This document shows, in pieces, positions 1-9,370 of a DNA stretch of 43,868 nucleotides. Position numbers and translations under genes: made by a program. How positions within the stretch are numbered: position 1 is the first letter of the stretch; each line of letters begins with the position of its first letter. The notes beneath the pieces are model-generated. The model had not been told where the DNA came from. It was given only the letters and a program-made list of their open reading frames with translations, and made no database searches. Source of the DNA: an uncultured Pseudomonadota bacterium (GTDB lineage: Bacteria > Pseudomonadota > Alphaproteobacteria > UBA3830); NCBI GenBank assembly GCA_902771535.1, contig CACXWU010000009.1:1-43868 (forward strand), written 5' to 3'.

Positions 1-198
1 GTAATGCCAAAATCAATGGAGCATTTCCATTTTTATCTGCTTGATTGACGTCTGCTCCGTGTTCCACCAGACATTTTACAATATCAAGATGTTCTTCGCG
101 TAATGCCAAAATCAATGGAGCATTTCCATTTTTATCTGCTTGATTGACGTCTGCTCCGTGTTCCACCAGACATTTTACAATATCAAGATGTTCTTTGC
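1..198 (-). repeat. Tandem 99-bp ankyrin repeat units
   Basis: Bases 1-99 and 100-198 are two copies of a 99-bp unit that differ at one position (97 versus 196, Glu versus Lys codon). A third copy starts at 199 and diverges within about 20 bases. Each unit encodes one 33-residue ankyrin repeat. Near-identity at synonymous sites points to recent duplication or gene conversion. More units may lie beyond the window edge. Confidence 0.9.
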
Positions 199-619
199 GT
201 AATGCCAAAATCAATGGAGTATCTTGATAAATGTCGCTGCGATTAACTAATTCAACAACATCCGGAAAAATGCGAGATAATTGAGTATTAGACATACTCT
301 GTTTGTTTTTATAAATCAATAAAAAGTCACGAGTTGTAGACGTTGTTACATTCTTATACCTACTAATTATTCCATTAACATTTTCCAAATTACCTTCGCT
401 CACTTCTTCCATTAATTTAGAAAAATCTTGTTGCATATTTTCCTCGCGGTTGTTAAAAGCTGCCATAGCTTTTTGGGTTTTTTTTGAGTTTGGTTCCCCT
501 TTTGGAAGTCCTTCTTGAGTTTCACCCGCACGAGAATGCATTCCAAAAGCACTCGCCGAGCACAACATTAAAATTCCCGATAAACAAAAAATTTTCCATT
601 TAGGGGTTATATTATCCAT
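1..619 (-). CDS. Ankyrin-repeat protein, exported, C-terminus cut by window edge
   Basis: The frame stays open from an ATG at 619 to the window edge, giving 206 codons of the N-terminal part. An AGAAAGGA ribosome site lies upstream. The protein starts with a Sec-type signal peptide whose hydrophobic core ends in SASAFGM, then about 95 residues of polar linker, then ankyrin repeats with the core LDIVKCLVEHGADVNQADK. The last visible repeats are nearly identical at DNA level. Ankyrin repeats bind proteins, and in intracellular bacteria such exported proteins often act on the host; that role is inferred. It resembles the other ankyrin proteins of this window in both signal peptide and repeat consensus. 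Confidence 0.85.
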   Translation of the reverse strand, partial: MDNITPKWKIFCLSGILMLCSASAFGMHSRAGETQEGLPKGEPNSKKTQKAMAAFNNREENMQQDFSKLMEEVSEGNLENVNGIISRYKNVTTSTTRDFLLIYKNKQSMSNTQLSRIFPDVVELVNRSDIYQDTPLILALRKEHLDIVKCLVEHGADVNQADKNGNAPLILALREEHLDIVKCLVEHGADVNQADKNGNAPLILAL

Positions 620-737
620 AATTGTATATCCTTTCTAGATCGCTCTTGTTTATGGTATATCAAAAAACAGTTAATTATTGGTAAATTTTTATACTATCTG
701 AAAAATTTTTGAAAAATCAAACCTCTTCGCATGTCCA

Positions 738-759
738 CTCACAACTCGTGCAGGAATTT
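738..759 (-). repeat. Displaced copy of the dnaJ 3' end (distal)
   Basis: On the minus strand this contains TGCACGAGTTGTGAG preceded by AATTCC, nearly the same as the last codons and stop of dnaJ at 3339-3360 (about 19 of 21 bases). It lies directly after the stop codon of the acetyltransferase gene and is not part of any gene. See the copies at 1850-1875 and 3335-3360. Confidence 0.7.
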
Positions 760-761
760 TA

Positions 762-1220
762 TCATTTTCTATAAGAAACAAGGGTAAGCTTGTCATTTAT
801 AACCGTGGTTTTTCCATCCGAACGATAGCCCATTTTTTCGTACAGATGCCGGTTAATTTCTTCGGTTGAAATTGTCTCCAATTCCCAATTTTTTGCTCCG
901 AAAATCTCTTCGAGTTTGGACATTACTGCCTGAGCGATTCCTTTGTTACGATACTGTGGTAAAACAAATAAAGGAGATATTCTTTTGAGATTGTTTTTTA
1001 CGATAACTCTGACGCCACCGACAAAATCATTTTCGAATTTTATTAAATAAAAATGTGAATCGGGTCGTCTGAGTTTCTGAACGATTTTTTCAACGGATTC
1101 GTTGATTGGATTAGTTTCATCATCTCTGTATTTCAGATAAATCTCGTGAAAAGATTCCACCTGCAATTGATGGATAAACTCCGCATCTTTTTCTGTCGCT
1201 TTGACCAGATCAATTTCCAC
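762..1220 (-). CDS. GNAT-family N-acetyltransferase
   Basis: About 152 residues, the usual length of a single-domain GNAT enzyme, which moves an acetyl group from acetyl-CoA to an amine. The acetyl-CoA-binding motif is visible as VLPQYRNKGIAQAVMSKLE (Q-x-x-x-G-x-A pattern), followed by a late ENRHLYEKMGY-type segment (here EINRHLYEKMGY) typical of the family C-terminus. I chose the GTG at 1220 because GGAGG lies five bases upstream; a GTG at 1232 would overlap that site. The substrate cannot be told from sequence. It lies between two displaced dnaJ 3'-end copies and directly downstream of an ankyrin gene, so it may be part of an inserted segment. Confidence 0.85.
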   Translation of the reverse strand: MEIDLVKATEKDAEFIHQLQVESFHEIYLKYRDDETNPINESVEKIVQKLRRPDSHFYLIKFENDFVGGVRVIVKNNLKRISPLFVLPQYRNKGIAQAVMSKLEEIFGAKNWELETISTEEINRHLYEKMGYRSDGKTTVINDKLTLVSYRK

Positions 1221-1242
1221 GAAAACCTCCACGTGAAGCGTT

Positions 1243-1773
1243 TTACACGAATTTACTCAAATATTCAACAATATCTTCGTACCCTTCTTTTTTCGCTGCG
1301 GATAACGGCGTATCTCCGTTTATGTTTTCTCTATTTATATCGGCGCCATGCTCGACCAAATACTCAACAATATCTTCACGACCATTTTGCGCCGCTTCTA
1401 ACAGAGGAGTAGTCCCATCGCTTGCTGATCTATCAACTTCGGCGCCGTGTTCCACTAGATACGAGACAATATCAACATAACCGTCTCGCGCCGCTATGTA
1501 TAGAGCAGTGTGTCCGTCATTGTTTGGCTTATCAATGTCGGCACCATGTTCGATCAAATATTCTATGAAACCTGCATCTCCTTCCTCCGTCGACAATAGA
1601 AGAGGTGTAGTTCCATTACTCATCGTTTTATTTGCATCCTCAGCATTTCGGATGTTAAATATCATAAATTCTAGGCAAATATTTTTTCTCCTAAAAAAAT
1701 TATCGCCAAATACTTCCCATCTTTCATACCAAGTATTCTTAATATTTTTGATTACTGAATTAAACCATTTCAT
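1243..1773 (-). CDS. Small ankyrin-repeat protein
   Basis: About 176 residues from the ATG at 1773. A TTG at 1869 in the same frame would add 32 residues, but that start lies inside a displaced dnaJ 3'-end copy and is not likely ancestral. The C-terminal two thirds hold four ankyrin repeats with the consensus DGxTPLxxAAxxGxxDIVxYLVEHGAD. No signal peptide is visible, unlike the other ankyrin proteins here, so it may be cytoplasmic or have lost its leader. It ends 22 bases before the acetyltransferase start and could be co-transcribed with it. Confidence 0.8.
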   Translation of the reverse strand: MKWFNSVIKNIKNTWYERWEVFGDNFFRRKNICLEFMIFNIRNAEDANKTMSNGTTPLLLSTEEGDAGFIEYLIEHGADIDKPNNDGHTALYIAARDGYVDIVSYLVEHGAEVDRSASDGTTPLLEAAQNGREDIVEYLVEHGADINRENINGDTPLSAAKKEGYEDIVEYLSKFV

Positions 1774-1849
1774 CTGTACTTTCTTTTCCAAAAGATATCG
1801 GTCTTTGTTCTTTGGAGAATCTTCAGCTTCCAAAAACTTCCCTAATAGC

Positions 1850-1875
1850 CCTCTCACAACTCGTGCCAAAATTCC
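1850..1875 (-). repeat. Displaced copy of the dnaJ 3' end (proximal)
   Basis: The minus strand reads GGAATTT then TGGCACGAGTTGTGAGAGG, matching the dnaJ 3' end and stop at 3335-3360 with one substitution over 26 bases. Similarity continues a few bases past the stop (GCTAT) with a one-base gap. It sits 17 bases beyond the end of the leucine-rich-repeat gene. Confidence 0.8.
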
Positions 1876-1892
1876 GCATTAAGCGAGAGAGT

Positions 1893-3209
1893 TTACTTAT
1901 GTGTATACCATCCACTATTAACAGCGCTTATTTCCAAGTTCTTATTGATTTTTTTTAAGTATTCCACAAATTGGGACCATTCAACTTTTTGATATACATC
2001 AATTCCCAATTTCTTCAGATTTTTTAATTTTTCCAGAGACTTTGGCCACTCTTTTAAAGGAATGTTATCCGATATAGATAGGCTTTCCAGATTTCTTAAC
2101 TGCTCTATATTTTCAGAAATCGAAACTAGCTGATTGCGAGATAACCATAAATTTTTCAGATTCGATAACTCGAAGACACAATAGGGAATTGTAGCTAGCT
2201 TATTTCCTCTTTCTCCTCCTGAAAGATTTAATGTGTGCAGTTTTTTAAGATTTCTCAGACTGTCGGGAAGTGATTCCAACTCAAGGCTCTCTAAATATAG
2301 ACTTTCCAAATTTTTCAATTTTCCAATCGATTCAGGAAGAGATTTCAATCTAGTATATCCGAGTGACAACACCTTTAGATTTTCTAAATTAAAAACATTT
2401 TCGTGAATTGAAGTTATCGGATTGCCCCATGCTGCTAAAACTTTCAGATTTTTTAGGTTCCCTATAAAGCCAGGAATCGTTGTTAACTGATTCCCGCAGA
2501 CACACAACTTCTCTAACTTTTGCATATTACCCATGCTTTCAGGAAGAGCTTTGATATGCATATTCTCCCCAATATCTAAATAGACGAGATTGCTCAAATT
2601 TCCAATAGATTTCGGCAATGCTTTCAATAAATTGCCCTGCAAATTTAACACTGTTAATTGAGTTAAATTTCCGATAGTTTCCGGGAGTGATGATATGGGA
2701 CTCCACTGAAGATCTAGTATCTTTAATTTGGTTAAATTTTCGATGGTTTTTGGAACTGATGCTAATTTATTCCATTCGATAGTCAGCTCCTCTAACTGTG
2801 ACAGATCTCCAATAAAATCAGGTAACACGGAAATTTCGTTATGTTCTAATCTTAGTTTTTTCAGCTTCTTTAACTCTCTGATATTTTTGGGAAAATCTCC
2901 TAATTTACACTCAATTATTTGTAACTCTTCTAAGTTTTTGGCTTTTGATAACAAAATTGTCACTTGATTCAGCAAATTTTGCTTATCTCTGATATTTCCC
3001 TTTATTTTTAGTTTTTTTAGATGAGAAAAATCTCCATCTTCTAATTTTAAATTATTTAGAAGATCCGAGGTTATGATTAATTTTGTTGAATAATCAAATT
3101 GTTTTTGCATTTTTCTGCGAATTATTTCGTCATAATCGATTTTTTGAAAGGCATCCGCTCCTTCATAAAAGATCGCTGCAAAAACCAATCCCACTAAGAC
3201 TTTTTTCAT
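1893..3209 (-). CDS. Exported leucine-rich-repeat protein
   Basis: 438 residues from the ATG at 3209, chosen because AGAAAGGA lies about seven bases upstream; an in-frame ATG at 3227 comes before that site. A Sec signal peptide (MKKVLVGLVFAAIF, ending near GADA) is followed by about 13 leucine-rich repeats of 23 residues with the pattern LPxxIGNLxxLxxLxLxxN, running almost to the C-terminus. This repeat class forms a curved protein-binding scaffold and is found in effectors of host-associated bacteria; an effector role is inferred. No ligase or protease domain is visible. The gene fills the space between dnaJ and the proximal displaced copy of the dnaJ 3' end. Confidence 0.85.
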   Translation of the reverse strand: MKKVLVGLVFAAIFYEGADAFQKIDYDEIIRRKMQKQFDYSTKLIITSDLLNNLKLEDGDFSHLKKLKIKGNIRDKQNLLNQVTILLSKAKNLEELQIIECKLGDFPKNIRELKKLKKLRLEHNEISVLPDFIGDLSQLEELTIEWNKLASVPKTIENLTKLKILDLQWSPISSLPETIGNLTQLTVLNLQGNLLKALPKSIGNLSNLVYLDIGENMHIKALPESMGNMQKLEKLCVCGNQLTTIPGFIGNLKNLKVLAAWGNPITSIHENVFNLENLKVLSLGYTRLKSLPESIGKLKNLESLYLESLELESLPDSLRNLKKLHTLNLSGGERGNKLATIPYCVFELSNLKNLWLSRNQLVSISENIEQLRNLESLSISDNIPLKEWPKSLEKLKNLKKLGIDVYQKVEWSQFVEYLKKINKNLEISAVNSGWYTHK

Positions 3210-3334
3210 GTCAGGTCCTTTCTTCATTTATATCTCGCAAGCGATTGTATTCTTCTTTTTGCTTTTGTCAAGAATTTTGTTATTGAAAATTGGGCAAAAT
3301 AGGCAGAAACCTCTAGGCCCCTGCCGTCGTATAG

Positions 3335-3360
3335 CCTCTCACAACTCGTGCCAGAATTCC
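3335..3360 (-). repeat. Native dnaJ 3' end, parent of two displaced copies
   Basis: This is the last part of dnaJ (KEFWHEL and TGA) plus a few bases after it. The ending [13 protein letters not shown] is what DnaJ C-termini generally look like, so this copy is taken as the parent and the ones at 1850-1875 and 738-759 as derived. Confidence 0.8.
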
Positions 3361-4502
3361 TTTACTTTTGCGAAAAAGCCTTCGGATTTCGGGTGAGCTT
3401 TGTGGTCTTTGTCGAATTCACGCAGCAATTCTTTCTGGTGATCTGTCAAATTGACAGGCGTTTCGACATTAACGTGGACGAACATGTCTCCGCGCAGCGA
3501 ACTTCTCACCACCGTCATTCCTTTTCCGCGCAGTTTGAGAATCTGCCCCGACTGAGTTCCTGCCGGCACCTTTACCACGGCTTTTTTTCCATCTATTGTC
3601 GGAACTTCAACTTCTCCGCCCAATGCTGCCGTGATTATCGAAACAGGAACTTCGCAGTGAATCGAACTGCCCTCTCGCGTAAACAATTTGTGCGGTTTGA
3701 CCGTGACAAATATGTAGAGATCTCCTGCGCGACCGCCTCTGATTCCTGCTTCACCTTCTCCCGAAAGTCTGATTCTCGCGCCGTTTTCAATACCTGCCGG
3801 AATCGAAACTTTAATGTTTCTCGTTTTACTGACTCGTCCTGCGCCGCGACACTTTTTGCAGGAATTTTCGATGATGTGCCCCGTTCCGTTACACGCCGAA
3901 CAGGTTCTTTCTACCGAGAAAAATCCCTGTGCGAACCTCATGCGGCCTGTTCCTCGACATGACGGACAGGTTTTCGGCTTGACTCCGCCTTCGGATCCAG
4001 TGCCCTTACATTCTTCGCATTTTACGTTGGTGCGCATGTTTAATTCGATGTCTTTTCCGCGGAAGGCCTCTTCCAGAGTGATTGTCGCGTCGTAGCGCAA
4101 ATCGTTTCCGCGCATCTCGGCTCTGCCTGCGCGAGCTCCGCCGCCCATCGCGCCACCGAAGAAATCTTCGAAAATATCTGAAAATCCCGATGCGTCGCCG
4201 CTGAAATCAAACCCGAATCCGCTGCCCGAAAATCCTCCGAATCCACCGCCTGCGCCAGGATTGAATCCTCCTCCGCTGGCCGCATTTTTGTAAGCGTCAT
4301 GTCCGTAGCGATCATAAGCCGCTTTTTTCTGCGGGTCTTTCAGAGTTTCGTAGGCTTCGTTCACTTCTTTAAACTTTTCTTCGGCTTTTTTATCTCCCTT
4401 GTTGCGATCGGGATGATATTTCATCGCCAATTTTCGATAGGCTTTTTTGATTTCACTTTCAGATGCGTTTTTGGATAATCCCAAAGTTTGATAGTAGTCC
4501 AT
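3339..4502 (-). CDS. dnaJ: Chaperone protein DnaJ (Hsp40)
   Basis: 387 residues, normal length. The J domain (about 1-70) has the HPD motif at 30-32, which stimulates the ATPase of DnaK. A Gly/Phe-rich linker spans about 76-120. Four CxxCxGxG zinc motifs start near 162, 179, 201 and 215, so this is a type I DnaJ that binds unfolded protein and hands it to DnaK in the cytoplasm. The gene follows dnaK by 63 bases on the same strand, the common arrangement. A hairpin with a T run in that gap may lower its transcription relative to dnaK. Its 3' end has been copied downstream. Confidence 0.98.
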   Translation of the reverse strand: MDYYQTLGLSKNASESEIKKAYRKLAMKYHPDRNKGDKKAEEKFKEVNEAYETLKDPQKKAAYDRYGHDAYKNAASGGGFNPGAGGGFGGFSGSGFGFDFSGDASGFSDIFEDFFGGAMGGGARAGRAEMRGNDLRYDATITLEEAFRGKDIELNMRTNVKCEECKGTGSEGGVKPKTCPSCRGTGRMRFAQGFFSVERTCSACNGTGHIIENSCKKCRGAGRVSKTRNIKVSIPAGIENGARIRLSGEGEAGIRGGRAGDLYIFVTVKPHKLFTREGSSIHCEVPVSIITAALGGEVEVPTIDGKKAVVKVPAGTQSGQILKLRGKGMTVVRSSLRGDMFVHVNVETPVNLTDHQKELLREFDKDHKAHPKSEGFFAKVKEFWHEL

Positions 4503-4520
4503 GACAATTCCCTTCGAAAG

Positions 4521-4552
4521 AAAAAAGGCGCATGCACAAACACACGCCTTTC
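4521..4552 (-). terminator. Hairpin with T run between dnaK and dnaJ
   Basis: Read on the minus strand, AAAGGCG and CGCCTTT form a 7-bp stem around a 14-base loop, followed directly by TTTTTT. It fits an intrinsic terminator or attenuator that would let only part of dnaK transcription continue into dnaJ. Confidence 0.6.
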
Positions 4553-4565
4553 AGAAAATAGGAGA

Positions 4566-6479
4566 TTATTTACCTTCCTCTTCTTTTACCTCGTAGTCGG
4601 CATCGACAACGTTGTCATCTTTCTGAGATTCCGCATTTGCCTGAGCTCCTGCCGCATCTGCTCCAGGTTGCTGCGCCTGCTGAGTTGCCTTGTAAATCAA
4701 CTCGCCGGCTTTCATCATAACCTGCATTAACTTGTCGGACGCCTGCTTGATCTCTTCGGTGTTTTCGCTCTCCAAAACCTTCTGAACATTTTCGGTTTCC
4801 GTTTTGATCTCGTTTTTCAACTCTTCGGAAATCTTGTCACCGTTCTCGGACAGCATTTTGTTAGCTCCGTTGATCATTTCCTGAGCAGCGTTGCGCTGTT
4901 GGATTAAATCACGACGCTTCTTGTCTTCATCAGCATGAGCTTCCGCATCTTTTACCATTTGATTGATTTCATCATCGCTCAATCCGCCAGATGCTTTGAT
5001 GCTAATGGACTGCTCCTTGTTCGTCGCTTTATCTTTCGCCGAAACATGAACGATTCCGTTGGCATCTATATCAAATGTAACTTCGATCTGCGGTACTCCG
5101 CGCGGTGCCGGAGGTATATCTTGCAAATCGAACTGTCCGAGAAGCTTGTTGTTTGCTGCGATCTCTCTTTCTCCCTGGAAAACTCGGATCGTAACACCAC
5201 TTTGATTATCCTGCGCTGTCGAAAAAATCTGACTCTTTTTCGTCGGAATGGTCGTGTTTCTGTCGATCAATCGAGTAAACACACCACCGAGAGTTTCAAT
5301 TCCGAGAGACAACGGGGTAACATCGAGCAACAAAACGTCTTTCACGTCGCCCTTTAACACTCCGCCCTGAATTGCCGCTCCGACAGCCACGACTTCGTCC
5401 GGGTTAACTCCCTTGTGCGGCTCTTTTCCGAAGAATTCTTTCACGCATTCGACAACTTTCGGCATACGAGTCATACCACCAACTAAAACGACCTCATTGA
5501 TATCCTTCGCCGACACTCCAGCATCCTGCAACGCTTTGCGACACGGCTCGAGAGTCTTCTTGATGATGTCGTCTACCAAAGATTCCAACTTCGCTCTCGT
5601 TAATTTTACGGTCAAGTGCTTTGGACCTGTCGCATCCGCCGTGATGAACGGAAGGTTGATGTCTGTCTCCATCGCGCTGGAAAGTTCGATCTTCGCCTTT
5701 TCCGCGGCCTCTTTCAATCTCTGAAGAGCCATGCTGTCGTTTCTCAAATCGATGTTGTTGTCGCGCTTGAACTCCTCCGCCAAGAAATCAATGATTCTCT
5801 TATCAAAGTCCTCACCACCGAGGAAGGTATCTCCGTTCGTCGCTTTAACCTCGAATACTCCGTCGCCGATTTCAAGAATGGACACATCGAAAGTTCCACC
5901 TCCGAGGTCGTAAACCGCAATCATTCCCGAGCTCTTCTTGTCCAAACCGTAAGCCAAAGCTGCTGCCGTCGGCTCGTTGATGATTCTCAAGACGTCCAAA
6001 CCTGCGATCTTTCCGGCATCTCTGGTCGCCTGCCTCTGAGCATCGTTGAAATAAGCCGGAACGGTAATAACGGCTTCCGTAACTTTTTCTCCCAAGAAAT
6101 TCTCTGCGGCTTCCTTCATTTTCTGAAGAGTGAACGCGCTGATCTGGCTTGGACTGTATTTCTTTCCGCGAGAAGAAACCCAAGCATCTCCGTTATCCGC
6201 CGACACAATTTCGTAGGCAGGATGATATTTCTTCAAATATTCGTCGCTCGCTCTTCTTCCGATTAATCTTTTAATTGCATAAAATGTGTTTTTAAAGTTA
6301 GTAACAGCCTGACGCTTTGCAGCCTGCCCGACTAATTTTTCTCCGCTGTCGGTAAAAGCCACTACAGACGGCGTAGTCCTGACTCCTTCCGTGTTCTCAA
6401 TAACACGCGGATTCGCGCCATCCATAATCGCGACACATGAGTTGGTTGTTCCTAAATCAATACCAATAACTTTAGACAT
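4566..6479 (-). CDS. dnaK: Chaperone protein DnaK (Hsp70)
   Basis: 637 residues, full length. The ATPase domain starts with [17 protein letters not shown] and contains the phosphate-binding [11 protein letters not shown] and the adenosine-binding GGMTRMPKV. The linker [16 protein letters not shown] and the substrate-binding domain follow, and the protein ends with an EEEGK tail after a Gln/Ala-rich stretch. It uses ATP to bind and release unfolded proteins with DnaJ and GrpE. An AAAGGGGA ribosome site precedes the ATG. It is first in the dnaK-dnaJ unit and has a clear promoter about 120 bases upstream of the start. Confidence 0.99.
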   Translation of the reverse strand: MSKVIGIDLGTTNSCVAIMDGANPRVIENTEGVRTTPSVVAFTDSGEKLVGQAAKRQAVTNFKNTFYAIKRLIGRRASDEYLKKYHPAYEIVSADNGDAWVSSRGKKYSPSQISAFTLQKMKEAAENFLGEKVTEAVITVPAYFNDAQRQATRDAGKIAGLDVLRIINEPTAAALAYGLDKKSSGMIAVYDLGGGTFDVSILEIGDGVFEVKATNGDTFLGGEDFDKRIIDFLAEEFKRDNNIDLRNDSMALQRLKEAAEKAKIELSSAMETDINLPFITADATGPKHLTVKLTRAKLESLVDDIIKKTLEPCRKALQDAGVSAKDINEVVLVGGMTRMPKVVECVKEFFGKEPHKGVNPDEVVAVGAAIQGGVLKGDVKDVLLLDVTPLSLGIETLGGVFTRLIDRNTTIPTKKSQIFSTAQDNQSGVTIRVFQGEREIAANNKLLGQFDLQDIPPAPRGVPQIEVTFDIDANGIVHVSAKDKATNKEQSISIKASGGLSDDEINQMVKDAEAHADEDKKRRDLIQQRNAAQEMINGANKMLSENGDKISEELKNEIKTETENVQKVLESENTEEIKQASDKLMQVMMKAGELIYKATQQAQQPGADAAGAQANAESQKDDNVVDADYEVKEEEGK

Positions 6480-6607
6480 AATAATCCCCTTTCATAAGGC
6501 AAATTGTAAACCGTGAAACCCAAAAGGCGTTCCACTCACCAAACGGACCGAACCCTACCATAGGCATCCGACTCCGGCACGCGACATCATCGCCACGCAC
6601 GTTATCA

Positions 6608-6636
6608 TCTATAACTCTTTTCATCCAAAATGTCAA
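6608..6636 (-). promoter_or_regulatory. dnaK promoter
   Basis: On the minus strand a perfect TTGACA (6631-6636) is followed after 17 bases by TATAGA (6608-6613). The preceding bases read CTTGACA, so an overlapping heat-shock sigma-factor site is possible; the -10 side fits the housekeeping consensus better. The transcript would carry a leader of about 120 bases. Confidence 0.65.
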
Positions 6637-6680
6637 GAATTTTCGAAGGAAATTTTGAGAATAATGGATGGAACGGACAG

Positions 6681-6703
6681 AAAAAGCGCCCGCGGAGGGC
6701 GCT
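6681..6703 (-). terminator. Intrinsic terminator after the large ankyrin gene
   Basis: Minus strand AGCGCCC and GGGCGCT pair perfectly over 7 bp around a 5-base loop (6692-6696), then TTTTT follows. It lies about 30 bases past the stop of the ankyrin gene at 6735 and upstream of the dnaK promoter, separating the two transcripts. Confidence 0.8.
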
Positions 6704-6734
6704 GGGATTTCGGAAGTGAAAAGTTACGAGACTT

Positions 6735-9083
6735 CTATTTAATTTCTTGAGCGATTTGTGTTCCCGAAAAGTTAGGGTGCTCAACCGCTCCCTTTTTCAT
6801 TAAAAATTTCACAATTTTGTCTCTTTTATTCTCAGAAAATTTCGAAATATTTTCCTTTAAAAAAGATAATGGGCTGACCCCTTCGCTGTCCATCTTATTT
6901 ACATCCGCTCCGAGATTTATTAAACGTAGTATCATGGCTATATTACCATTTTGTATCGCATGGTGCAGTGGGGTTTTCCCATCTAGTTCTTGATTAACGT
7001 CCGCCCCAAAATTTTTCAACGTACGAACCATATTTTCATTACCATTTTGTACGGCTATCCACAGCGGAGTAATTCCACTATTCAACGGGGTATTGATATC
7101 AATACCGTGGTTTTCTATTAAATGCTTTAAAACATCTTCGTGTCCTTCTTTTATTATGGTCAATAACAAAGCATCATTACTGCTTTCTTTATTGATGCCT
7201 GCACTATGCTTTACCAATAATTCTACAATGTTCGTATGTTCCCTTTTCTTTGCTATCGACAACGGAGTATATCCGTCCTTTGATTTTTTGTTAACATCGG
7301 CGCCGTGCTCTAGCAACAATTTTACAATATTCTCGTGTCCATTTTGTGCTGCCAGCCATAATGCAGTAATTTCGTCATTTCTTCTTGCTTTATCGATTTC
7401 AGCACCGTGTTCTATCAAATATTTTACGATGTTTTCATTTCCAGATACAGAGGCTTCCATTAGTGGAGTATTTCCATAATTATCTGCCCTGTTAATGTCC
7501 GCACCGTGCTTTACCAATAATTTTACAATACTTCCATTGCTTTGTCTTATCGCTATATGCAGAGGAAATTCGGCCCTCGATTCTTTATTAACATCTGCGC
7601 CATGTTCTAACAAAAACTGCGTCAACGAGGCGTTTTGAGTATTTATTGCCATGGATAGGGGTGTTTCTTCTCTATCATTTTTTACATTAACGTCGGCACA
7701 TTTCTCGACTAAAAGTCGGATCAAACTTTCGTTTCCATACACAAATGCCAGGAGCAATGGAGTATCACCCTCCATATTTACATTAACATCTTCCCCGTGC
7801 TCTATCAGATAACGGCACACCTTTTCGTCACATCCATTTACTATGGCCCACATCAAAGATGTCGAACCATCTTCTGCATTTTTGACCTTAGCCCCCTTCT
7901 CAACTAAATAATTTATCAATGGTTGATCTCCATTTTTGAGTGCCAAAAAGAGGGGGGTATATCCATCTACTTCTATATTAATGTCGGCACCGTGCCCCAC
8001 CAACCATTTCACAAATGATTCATCCTGTTGCAAAGTCGCATAGAACAACAGATACATTCCTCTTACTTTTTCATTAACATTGGCTCCATGTTCTATCAAA
8101 TATTTTGCTAACTCTTTGTTTTTACGCCTGAAAGCGTAATACAAAGGGCTTTTTCCATCAGCGTCTTTCGCATTGACATCAGCACCTTTTTCAATCAGAT
8201 ATTTCGCGAACTTTTCATGTTCGAACATAAATGCCCGATGTAAAGGACTTTCTTTATCAACATTTTTTGCATTAATATCAGCTCCGTGTTCTACCAGATA
8301 TTCTACTAAAGTTTCATTTCGTACAAAATGCAAAAGACTATTTCCTGCATCATCTTTCGCATTAACATCCGCACCATGATCTACTAAATATTTCGCTAAA
8401 GCTTCGTTTCCGAACGTCGCAGCTATGTACAAAGGAGTGGTTCCTTTTCGAGCCGTATACATTGAACCCATCAATTCTGAGTTATATGAAATAGTTCCCT
8501 GTTCTGTTGAGTATAAAATTCCCTTCTTTGACGTTACAAAGAATGAATCTTTTGTTGCAGCATTGACGTTAGCACCATGCTCTACCAGAAAACTAACAAT
8601 CCCTAAATTATTTCGGAAAGCAGCTACGAATACAGGAGTAACTCCTCTTTCATCGGAAAAATTAACTAATTCGGCTACATCAGAATTCTGAAAAATACGC
8701 TTGTGATGCTGTGCAAATTGCTCATGCGGCATTTCTTTATTTCGTTTTTGATTGTTTTTGTGTGCCAATACGAGATCGATAACCGCAGACTTATCAATGT
8801 GACGATTAATTATTTTCTTTACTTCCTTAATCCTAACTTCCTCAGGCTCGTTGGCTTTCAAGGCGTCCATTAATCGGATATTATCTGTCTTTTCTGGTTC
8901 CGCATAATCTTCTATTTTCAATTTTGTTTCAGTATTTTCAATCTCTTCGACCTCTCTTCTGATGTCGTTCATATTAAACACCGAACCGCAATTGTCTGAC
9001 TGCCGACTGCCACTATTTGGCATCATCCCAAACACAGTCGCTGATGCGAACATCATATTCGCGATAATTAAGGCTTTTTTCAT
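6735..9083 (-). CDS. Large exported ankyrin-repeat protein (about 18 repeats)
   Basis: 782 residues from the ATG at 9083, chosen because GAAAGGA lies upstream at suitable spacing; an ATG at 9101 overlaps that region. The signal peptide MKKALIIANMMFASATVFGM has the shared F-G-M ending. A linker rich in Glu and Lys (about 25-135) comes before roughly 18 ankyrin repeats of 32-34 residues with consensus TPLxxAxxxGxxxIVKYLIEHGADVN, reaching to about residue 770. No enzymatic domain is seen, so the protein is a long binding solenoid. Export and host targeting are inferred from the leader and repeat type. It has its own terminator downstream and a candidate promoter at 9252-9280. Confidence 0.92.
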   Translation of the reverse strand: MKKALIIANMMFASATVFGMMPNSGSRQSDNCGSVFNMNDIRREVEEIENTETKLKIEDYAEPEKTDNIRLMDALKANEPEEVRIKEVKKIINRHIDKSAVIDLVLAHKNNQKRNKEMPHEQFAQHHKRIFQNSDVAELVNFSDERGVTPVFVAAFRNNLGIVSFLVEHGANVNAATKDSFFVTSKKGILYSTEQGTISYNSELMGSMYTARKGTTPLYIAATFGNEALAKYLVDHGADVNAKDDAGNSLLHFVRNETLVEYLVEHGADINAKNVDKESPLHRAFMFEHEKFAKYLIEKGADVNAKDADGKSPLYYAFRRKNKELAKYLIEHGANVNEKVRGMYLLFYATLQQDESFVKWLVGHGADINIEVDGYTPLFLALKNGDQPLINYLVEKGAKVKNAEDGSTSLMWAIVNGCDEKVCRYLIEHGEDVNVNMEGDTPLLLAFVYGNESLIRLLVEKCADVNVKNDREETPLSMAINTQNASLTQFLLEHGADVNKESRAEFPLHIAIRQSNGSIVKLLVKHGADINRADNYGNTPLMEASVSGNENIVKYLIEHGAEIDKARRNDEITALWLAAQNGHENIVKLLLEHGADVNKKSKDGYTPLSIAKKREHTNIVELLVKHSAGINKESSNDALLLTIIKEGHEDVLKHLIENHGIDINTPLNSGITPLWIAVQNGNENMVRTLKNFGADVNQELDGKTPLHHAIQNGNIAMILRLINLGADVNKMDSEGVSPLSFLKENISKFSENKRDKIVKFLMKKGAVEHPNFSGTQIAQEIK

Positions 9084-9251
9084 TGTATATTTTCCTTTCA
9101 TTTTAATACACAGACATACCCACGCCGCGCGAGCACGTCAGCCCCAACCGATGCCGGCAGACACCCGCCAACACCATTCACTAACCCAATAAGGTTAAGA
9201 ATTTCTTCAATTTTTCTATACAAAAACACCAAGACTATCTAAACGGAACAT

Positions 9252-9280
9252 TCTATATCATATGACAAATCTTTTTGCAA
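9252..9280 (-). promoter_or_regulatory. Candidate promoter of the large ankyrin gene
   Basis: On the minus strand TTGCAA (9275-9280), 17 bases, then TATAGA (9252-9257), the same -10 hexamer as the dnaK promoter. It would give a leader of about 160 bases with an unusually G/C-rich middle part. No other feature is seen in the gene-free stretch 9102-9370. Confidence 0.4.
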
Positions 9281-9370
9281 TAAAATTTTTTCGTCATCGT
9301 TCTTAATTTGAGATATCGTTGCAAAGATACTAAAATGGACGCATCTCGATTTGGAGAGAAGCTATAGCAA

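Noticed and set aside
1-198. Regular repeats suggesting a CRISPR array.
   Set aside because: The units abut without spacers and encode ankyrin repeats in an open frame.
3335-3360. GAATTC followed closely by GGCACGAG, which resembles a cDNA-library EcoRI adapter, and so a cloning artefact.
   Set aside because: The segment encodes a normal DnaJ C-terminus, has TG between the two parts, and the other copies lack the EcoRI site.
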